From an actinobacterium acAMD-2 (lineage in GTDB: Bacteria; Actinomycetota; Actinomycetes; UBA12327), in NCBI GenBank assembly GCA_000754455.1, contig JNSE01000029.1, forward strand, positions 1-37,342: a stretch of DNA of 37,342 bases. Reading direction: 5' to 3'. A program made the position numbers and the translations under genes. The first letter of the stretch is position 1, and each line of letters opens with the position of its first letter. The notes under the pieces were generated by a model, which made no database searches, was not told the origin of the DNA, and was given only the letters and a program-made list of their open reading frames with translations. Positions 33,107 through 37,342 of this stretch are shown piece after piece.

Positions 33107-33901
33107 GTGAATCAACTGACCTTCGTGGGTGGCGGTCGCATGGGGGAGGCGCTCATTGCCGGTGCCTTGCGGGGAAGTTTTATGCCAGCCGACATTTCGG
33201 TGGTCGAGCCCGATGGCGCACGCGCGCAGATCCTTACTCAGTCCTATGGTGTTGAGGTCTCGGCCGATCCGTCATCAATTGCTCGCGCATCCGTTGTAGT
33301 TTTAGCTGTCAAGCCTCAAGTACTCATGCAGGTGTGTGAACAACTCGCTCCACATCTTTCACCCAACACATTGATCATCTCGATTGCAGCCGGCGTACGA
33401 ACTAGTGCGTTGGAAGCGGCTTTGCCACCGGGCCTCGCGGTGGTCCGCGTGATGCCTAACACCCCTGCTTTCGTCAATGAAGGGATGAGCGTCCTGAGTG
33501 CCGGCTCGCAAGCCTCTGAGGCAGACATGGCGCGCGTTCGCGAACTATTTGAGCCGGTCGGAAAAGTTCTCGTTGTCGATGAGTCGGATCAAGATGCTGT
33601 CACCGCGATTAGCGGAAGTGGTCCGGCGTATTTCTTTTTCCTGGTGGAGGCCATGGAGGCCGCGGCGGTGGGGCTGGGGCTCTCACCAGAGGTTGCCCAT
33701 GTGTTGGCGGTTCAAACGGCCCGCGGCGCAGGAGTGATGGTGAGCCAAAGCGCTGCCTCTCCGGAAACGTTGCGGCACAACGTGACGTCGCCCGGTGGCA
33801 CGACGGCCGCTGCTATCGCTCAACTCGACGATCACCAGGTCAAGCAGGCTGTTGAGAGTGCAGTCAGGGCTGCACATCAACGTTCCATTGAGCTGTCCTG
33901 A
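33107..33901 (+). CDS. proC: Pyrroline-5-carboxylate reductase
   Basis: It reduces pyrroline-5-carboxylate to proline with NAD(P)H. The 264-residue protein has the Rossmann N-terminus LTFVGGGRMGEALIAGALRG, VVLAVKPQVL, RVMPNTPAFVNEGMS, and the substrate and dimer domain with AISGSGPAYFFFLVEAMEAAAVGLGL. The family signature LRHNVTSPGGTTAAAIAQLDD lies near the end. The GTG start has AAAGGA six bases upstream. The pairing with ppx is common in actinobacteria. Confidence 0.96.
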   Translation: MNQLTFVGGGRMGEALIAGALRGSFMPADISVVEPDGARAQILTQSYGVEVSADPSSIARASVVVLAVKPQVLMQVCEQLAPHLSPNTLIISIAAGVRTSALEAALPPGLAVVRVMPNTPAFVNEGMSVLSAGSQASEADMARVRELFEPVGKVLVVDESDQDAVTAISGSGPAYFFFLVEAMEAAAVGLGLSPEVAHVLAVQTARGAGVMVSQSAASPETLRHNVTSPGGTTAAAIAQLDDHQVKQAVESAVRAAHQRSIELS

Positions 33902-33955
33902 ACCGCACGTGACCTAGGCCACCGCTGTGAACGCGCGAGCGCGTCATCCCCTGCC

Positions 33956-33961
33956 TACGAT
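33956..33961 (+). promoter_or_regulatory. Putative leaderless -10 element for the macA-like gene
   Basis: TACGAT ends six bases before the GTG at 33968. A perfect GC palindrome, ACGCGCGAGCGCGT (33931-33944), overlaps the expected -35 position and could be an operator or simply a proC terminator stem. Confidence 0.45.
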
Positions 33962-33967
33962 GGGGTA

Positions 33968-35305
33968 GTGAAAACACATCGTTTGGGATTTGTTGTGGTG
34001 GTTGCTGTCCTAGCCCTGGCAGGGTGTGGCGCAAATCAAGACACCGGTATTGAAACCGGTTCCGTCATCACGAGTTCGGTGTCGGAATCTGTTGAAGCCG
34101 CCGGTTCAATTTCGGCAAAAGCGGTCGTGACCATTTCCAGCCCTGCCTCGGGAACGATCGGCCAACTGTTTGTTCGCGACGGACAAAAGGTGCGTAAGGG
34201 CCAAAAGCTGGCCGTTATTTCTTCGCCTTCTACGCAAAAGCAGCTAGCGCAAGCGCAGTCTGCAGCGCAGTCCTCGTCCGTTTCCATCCCGACGCCAACC
34301 GCTACTCCTGCAGCAACCGCACTGGCCCAGGCCGATGCGACGGCGAATGCTGCTTTTGATGCGGCACAAACGGCGATTGATGCCCTCCCAGCCGGACCGG
34401 CCAAAACTCAAGCACAAACTGCGCTCGCGCAAGCCAAAGCTCAATACGCCTTAGCGCGCGTGCAAGTTAGCTCCACGACGTCGTCAACCAATGATGCACT
34501 CACGAATGCTCTGGCATCCATCTCACAACTTGTTAACGCGCAAGGAGGGACCGCTGACCTCGCAGTAACTGCTGCTCGCGATGCGGTCAAAGCTCTGACC
34601 ATTCGAGCGCCCATTTCCGGCATCGTCACCTTTGACGCGGTGGCGAATGCAAGTTCAAGTGTTGCGTCTGGTGTCTTGAGTCAGCTACCCAGTTCACTTC
34701 AAGGTCTGGCCTCAAGCGTCCTTGGCGGCGGCGGTGGCAGTTCGGCCTCGTCGAGTGGGTCTTTGATTAAGGGGTTACCGGTGTCTTCGGGCCAACCATT
34801 GTTGACGCTGACCGATGTAGCCGGCTTGACCTTGACAACGCAGGTTGATGAAACTGACATCTTGCTCGTCAAGACTGGAATTAGGGCCAACGTGCAGTTA
34901 GACGCGGTTCCCGATGCGACCTATAAAGGACGCGTCACCAGTGTGGGCGTGACTCCGTCAACGTCATCGCGTGGCGGGGTCTCGTATGTCGTGCGGTTGT
35001 CGTTTGGCAGCGGAACTACTGCCGAGGGGCTACGTGCCCCACGGCCGTTACCAGGTATGAGTGCGGTCGCTCAATTGCAGGTACGTACGGATCGGGCTGC
35101 TATCTCGGTTCCTGCGTCGGCGGTTTTCCGTGATCAGGGATCTGACTCGGTGTGGATCGTGGTGGATGGCGTTGCCAAGAAGCGGGTCGTGCGTTTGGGT
35201 GCGCAAGGCGCCGACACGATCGCGATTGCTTCTGGATTGAAGGTAGGCGACACGATTGTGATTCGCGGTGCTGATCGTGTGCGCGAGGGCCAGTCACTTT
35301 CATGA
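33968..35305 (+). CDS. MacA-like periplasmic adaptor lipoprotein (efflux)
   Basis: This 445-residue exported protein has a lipoprotein signal peptide (LGFVVVVAVLALAGC, lipobox LAGC, about Cys20). A biotinyl-lipoyl-like half-motif follows (ISSPASGTIGQLFVRDGQKVRKGQKL), then a long Ala/Gln/Ser-rich helical hairpin (about 95-210) and the second lipoyl half (LTIRAPISGIVTFDAV). A Gly/Ser loop, a beta-barrel and a membrane-proximal domain (ISVPASAVFRD, VVRLGAQGADTIAIASGLKVGD) complete it. It should dock on the MacB-type permease encoded two genes on. It overlaps the ATPase gene by four bases. The GTG fits a leaderless -10. The substrate is unknown. Confidence 0.9.
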   Translation: MKTHRLGFVVVVAVLALAGCGANQDTGIETGSVITSSVSESVEAAGSISAKAVVTISSPASGTIGQLFVRDGQKVRKGQKLAVISSPSTQKQLAQAQSAAQSSSVSIPTPTATPAATALAQADATANAAFDAAQTAIDALPAGPAKTQAQTALAQAKAQYALARVQVSSTTSSTNDALTNALASISQLVNAQGGTADLAVTAARDAVKALTIRAPISGIVTFDAVANASSSVASGVLSQLPSSLQGLASSVLGGGGGSSASSSGSLIKGLPVSSGQPLLTLTDVAGLTLTTQVDETDILLVKTGIRANVQLDAVPDATYKGRVTSVGVTPSTSSRGGVSYVVRLSFGSGTTAEGLRAPRPLPGMSAVAQLQVRTDRAAISVPASAVFRDQGSDSVWIVVDGVAKKRVVRLGAQGADTIAIASGLKVGDTIVIRGADRVREGQSLS

Positions 35306-36024
35306 GCGAGCCCGCAGTTGAGGCAATTGACGTCACGCGTTCCTATGAACTTGAAGGTGGCGTAGTCGTTAATGCTCTCCGCGGAGTCTCGTTACGCATT
35401 GATACGGGTGAATATGCAGCCATCATTGGACCGTCGGGTTCAGGCAAATCGACTCTGATGCACCTGTTGGGCTGCCTGGATCGCCCAACTACCGGTGCGT
35501 TGCGCATTGCCGGTACCGATGTCTCCAGTTTGGATGACACTCAACTGGCCCAACTGCGCAATGAAACGATTGGTTTTGTCTTCCAGTCGTTCCAACTACT
35601 GCCACGTATTAGCGCTACGGCCAATGTGGCTATGCCGTTGGTGTACCGAGGCACCAGTCGTGCTGAACGTATTGAGCGGGCCCGGACAGCATTGGAGTCA
35701 GTGGGGTTAGGGCATCGCCTTGACCATCGACCCACCCAACTCTCTGGTGGTGAGCAACAACGCGTAGCTATTGCCCGAGCACTTGTTTCGCAACCCACGC
35801 TGTTGCTCGCTGACGAACCGACTGGCAACTTGGATACGCAAAGTGGCGTCGATGTGATGCATTTACTCGAGCAGCTGAACACCGATCACGGTGTTGCCGT
35901 GATTTTGGTGACACATGACCACGAGGTAGCGGCTCGTGCTCGACGTCGGATTCGTATTCGGGACGGCTTGATTGAGTCCGATGATGGCGCACACTCGGTC
36001 GCTGATCAATCGGTGGCGCCATGA
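35302..36024 (+). CDS. MacB/LolD-type ABC transporter ATP-binding protein
   Basis: This 240-residue ATPase has Walker [22 protein letters not shown] (the LGCLDRPT run is typical of MacB/LolD), Q-loop [10 protein letters not shown], signature [16 protein letters not shown], Walker [13 protein letters not shown] and H-loop VTHDHEVA. It is ATGA-coupled to both the adaptor upstream and the permease downstream, giving a complete three-gene mechanotransmission exporter. Such systems move lipids, peptides or antibiotics across or out of the membrane. Nothing here fixes the substrate. Confidence 0.95.
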   Translation: MSEPAVEAIDVTRSYELEGGVVVNALRGVSLRIDTGEYAAIIGPSGSGKSTLMHLLGCLDRPTTGALRIAGTDVSSLDDTQLAQLRNETIGFVFQSFQLLPRISATANVAMPLVYRGTSRAERIERARTALESVGLGHRLDHRPTQLSGGEQQRVAIARALVSQPTLLLADEPTGNLDTQSGVDVMHLLEQLNTDHGVAVILVTHDHEVAARARRRIRIRDGLIESDDGAHSVADQSVAP

Positions 36025-37205
36025 GGTTCGCTGAAGCTTTTCGGGTCGCTCTTGATGCTCTGCGTGCTAATCGCCTGCGCAGCATTTTGACCATGCTGGG
36101 TGTGATTATCGGTGTCGCTGCCGTGGTGATCTTGGTGGCCATTGGTTCGGGAGCAAAAGCTGAAGTAGAAAAGCAGGTAGAGGGCCTGGGCTCAAACCTG
36201 ATTCTTGTAGTGCCCGGGAGTTTGGAGATTGGGGGAGCACCGTCAGCTAGTCGCCTGGAGTTAACCGATGTTGAGTTGTTGGGACGAGCGGTCGGAGATG
36301 CCAGCGCGGTTGCCACCACTGTTCAGTCAGGCGAATTGGTCCGGGTGGGCGACAAGGAAGTCTTCACCACGATTAATGGCACCAATGAAACCGTGGTTAA
36401 TGTCTTTGATCGCCCCATCGCACGCGGGCGTTACATCTCGGCCGCCGATGTGGATACTCGGCGACGCGTTGCTGTCTTGGGCTCATCGTCTGCGCGCAAG
36501 CTCTTCGGCGATGTGGACCCGATCGGGCGGCAAGTCACTATCGCTGGCGTGCGTTTTCGCATTATCGGCACTTTTGTTGATGTCGGCTCAACGTTTGGTG
36601 TCGACCGTAATGCTGAAATCCACGTGCCAGTCACGTCAGCGCAACGACTCTTTGGTGTCGAGCGCATTGATGCGCTCGCGGTAAAGGCTCCAACCATCGA
36701 CAGTATTCCGGCGATCCAAAAGCGCATTCTTGATGCGTTGGCTGAGAAATACCCAGGAGACAAATTCTCGGCTGTTACGCAAACTCAAATCTTGGGCACC
36801 ATTGGACAGATTCTCGGACTGCTCACCTTGGTGCTAGCGGCTATTGCCGCGATTTCCTTGCTGGTAGGTGGCGTCGGGGTGTCCAACATCATGCTGGTGT
36901 CAGTGCGCGAACGTACCCGCGAGATTGGCTTGCGGAAAGCCTTGGGTGCTCGCCAGCGCGACATCCTCGTGCAATTCCTGATTGAGGCAGTCCTCTTGAC
37001 CTCCATCGGTGGGCTGATCGGGATTGCGCTGGGAGTGGGTGCATCGCTTGCGGCCTCGGCCCTGTCCCCATTGCCGGCCGAGATTTCGTGGTGGTCACCT
37101 CTGCTGGCCTTTGGGGTATCGGCAGCGGTGGGAATCTTCTTTGGTGTGGCGCCAGCGCGTCGAGCAGGTCGCCTGGACCCTGTGGTGGCATTGCGCACGG
37201 AGTAG
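36021..37205 (+). CDS. MacB-type ABC transporter permease (FtsX domain)
   Basis: This 394-residue permease has the MacB layout: a first membrane helix after RANRLRSILTMLGVIIGVAAVVILVAIGSGA, then a large extracytoplasmic MacB-core domain (about 45-255). Three C-terminal helices follow (ILGLLTLVLAAIAAISLLVGGVGVSNIM; LIEAVLLTSIGGLIGIALGVG; LLAFGVSAAVGIFFGVAPARRAGRLDPVVALR). The motif SVRERTREIGLRKALGAR between helices is diagnostic. The ATPase is encoded separately, as usual outside proteobacterial MacB. It ends just before the acuC-like gene, whose promoter begins at its stop. Confidence 0.95.
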   Translation: MRFAEAFRVALDALRANRLRSILTMLGVIIGVAAVVILVAIGSGAKAEVEKQVEGLGSNLILVVPGSLEIGGAPSASRLELTDVELLGRAVGDASAVATTVQSGELVRVGDKEVFTTINGTNETVVNVFDRPIARGRYISAADVDTRRRVAVLGSSSARKLFGDVDPIGRQVTIAGVRFRIIGTFVDVGSTFGVDRNAEIHVPVTSAQRLFGVERIDALAVKAPTIDSIPAIQKRILDALAEKYPGDKFSAVTQTQILGTIGQILGLLTLVLAAIAAISLLVGGVGVSNIMLVSVRERTREIGLRKALGARQRDILVQFLIEAVLLTSIGGLIGIALGVGASLAASALSPLPAEISWWSPLLAFGVSAAVGIFFGVAPARRAGRLDPVVALRTE

Positions 37206-37208
37206 CGT
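37203..37208 (+). promoter_or_regulatory. Putative leaderless -10 element for the acuC-like gene
   Basis: TAGCGT overlaps the permease stop codon (TAG) and ends seven bases before the ATG at 37216. Confidence 0.4.
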
Positions 37209-37215
37209 TGGTTCA

Positions 37216-37342
37216 ATGAGTGAGTCAGTCGCGATTGTGTGGGATGACGCGATGGTCGCCTATGACTTTGGTCGTGGCCATCCGCTGTCGCCCATTCGCG
37301 TTCGCTTGACCATGGATCTTGCGCATCAGTTGGGATTGCTTG
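37216..37342 (+). CDS. AcuC-like histone-deacetylase-family protein (3' truncated by window edge)
   Basis: The 42 visible residues begin MSESVAIVWDDAMVAYDFG and continue RGHPLSPIRVRLTMDLAHQLGLL. The DDAMVAYDFG-GHP-P-R-LT pattern is the N-terminus of AcuC-type class I/II zinc deacetylases (acetoin utilisation protein), in which it forms part of the L1 loop near the active site. The catalytic His-Asp motifs lie outside the window. The family deacetylates acetyl-CoA synthetase or polyamine and small-molecule substrates in bacteria. The start is supported by the -10 at 37203. It was too short for the ORF track. Confidence 0.8.
   Translation, partial: MSESVAIVWDDAMVAYDFGRGHPLSPIRVRLTMDLAHQLGLL

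Noticed and set aside
33931-33944. Perfect palindrome ACGCGCGAGCGCGT between proC and the macA-like gene
   Set aside because: It is too short and lacks a U-tract for a confident terminator, and no known operator matches; it is mentioned only under the promoter entry.
1-37342. CRISPR arrays, tRNA/rRNA genes, insertion sequences, riboswitches
   Set aside because: I looked on both strands and found no repeated spacers, cloverleaf-like sequence, transposase or recognisable riboswitch core. A covariance-model scan would be needed to exclude small RNAs.

Overview
The window comes from an actinobacterium (Actinomycetota) of moderate GC content. By eye this looks like a streamlined planktonic, probably freshwater or marine, lineage of the Nanopelagicales type rather than a soil streptomycete or mycobacterium. 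The evidence is the classic actinobacterial order ftsH-folE-folP-folB-folK-DUF3180 ... DUF2520-panC-nadB-nadC-coaX-lysS, the presence of disA, radA and clpC, very short intergenic gaps, many ATGA overlaps, GTG/TTG starts, and a heliorhodopsin resembling the founding actinobacterial 48C12 protein. No rRNA, tRNA, CRISPR array, transposase or integrase was seen. No gene-free stretch exceeds 300 bases.

Layout. 1-512: 3' part of a LivG-type ABC ATPase. 642-5771 (+): FtsH, then the folate genes folE, folP, folB and folK, a DUF3180 membrane protein and a small conserved protein. 5827-7975 (-): an orphan NuoD-like protein and, directly upstream, a MidA/NDUFAF7-type methyltransferase; this looks like an enzyme-substrate pair. 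8032-15153 (+): cofactor and amino-acid genes, namely a DUF2520 oxidoreductase, panC, nadB, nadC, coaX, lysS and an Rv2747-type argA.

15209-22662: a cell-surface polymer region. A Stealth sugar-phosphotransferase gene (+) is split by an apparent 31-nt deletion. It faces a seven-gene minus-strand operon: CDP-alcohol phosphotransferase 2, ABC-2 permease, ABC ATPase, LicC-like nucleotidyltransferase, glycerol-1-phosphate-dehydrogenase-like enzyme, CDP-alcohol phosphotransferase 1 and a family 2 glycosyltransferase. My reading is a polyol phosphate made by reduction, activated as a CDP-alcohol, transferred to a glycan or lipid and exported by a Wzm/Wzt-type transporter. The end product is not identifiable from sequence.

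22809-23600 (+): heliorhodopsin, divergent from that operon. 23765-27050 (+): clpC, with a ClgR-like operator upstream, and an SDR. 27053-32057: mutY (-), an anchored secreted protein (+), disA (-), radA (-) and a Cys-rich protein (-). 32108-37342 (+): ppx, proC, a MacA-MacB-type efflux system (lipoprotein adaptor, ATPase, permease) and the start of an AcuC-like deacetylase.

A recurring signal runs through the window. At least ten genes have a TANNNT -10 hexamer ending 6-7 nt before the start codon and no Shine-Dalgarno sequence, which points to widespread leaderless transcription. I used this to choose several start codons (mutY, ppx, the 28016 gene).
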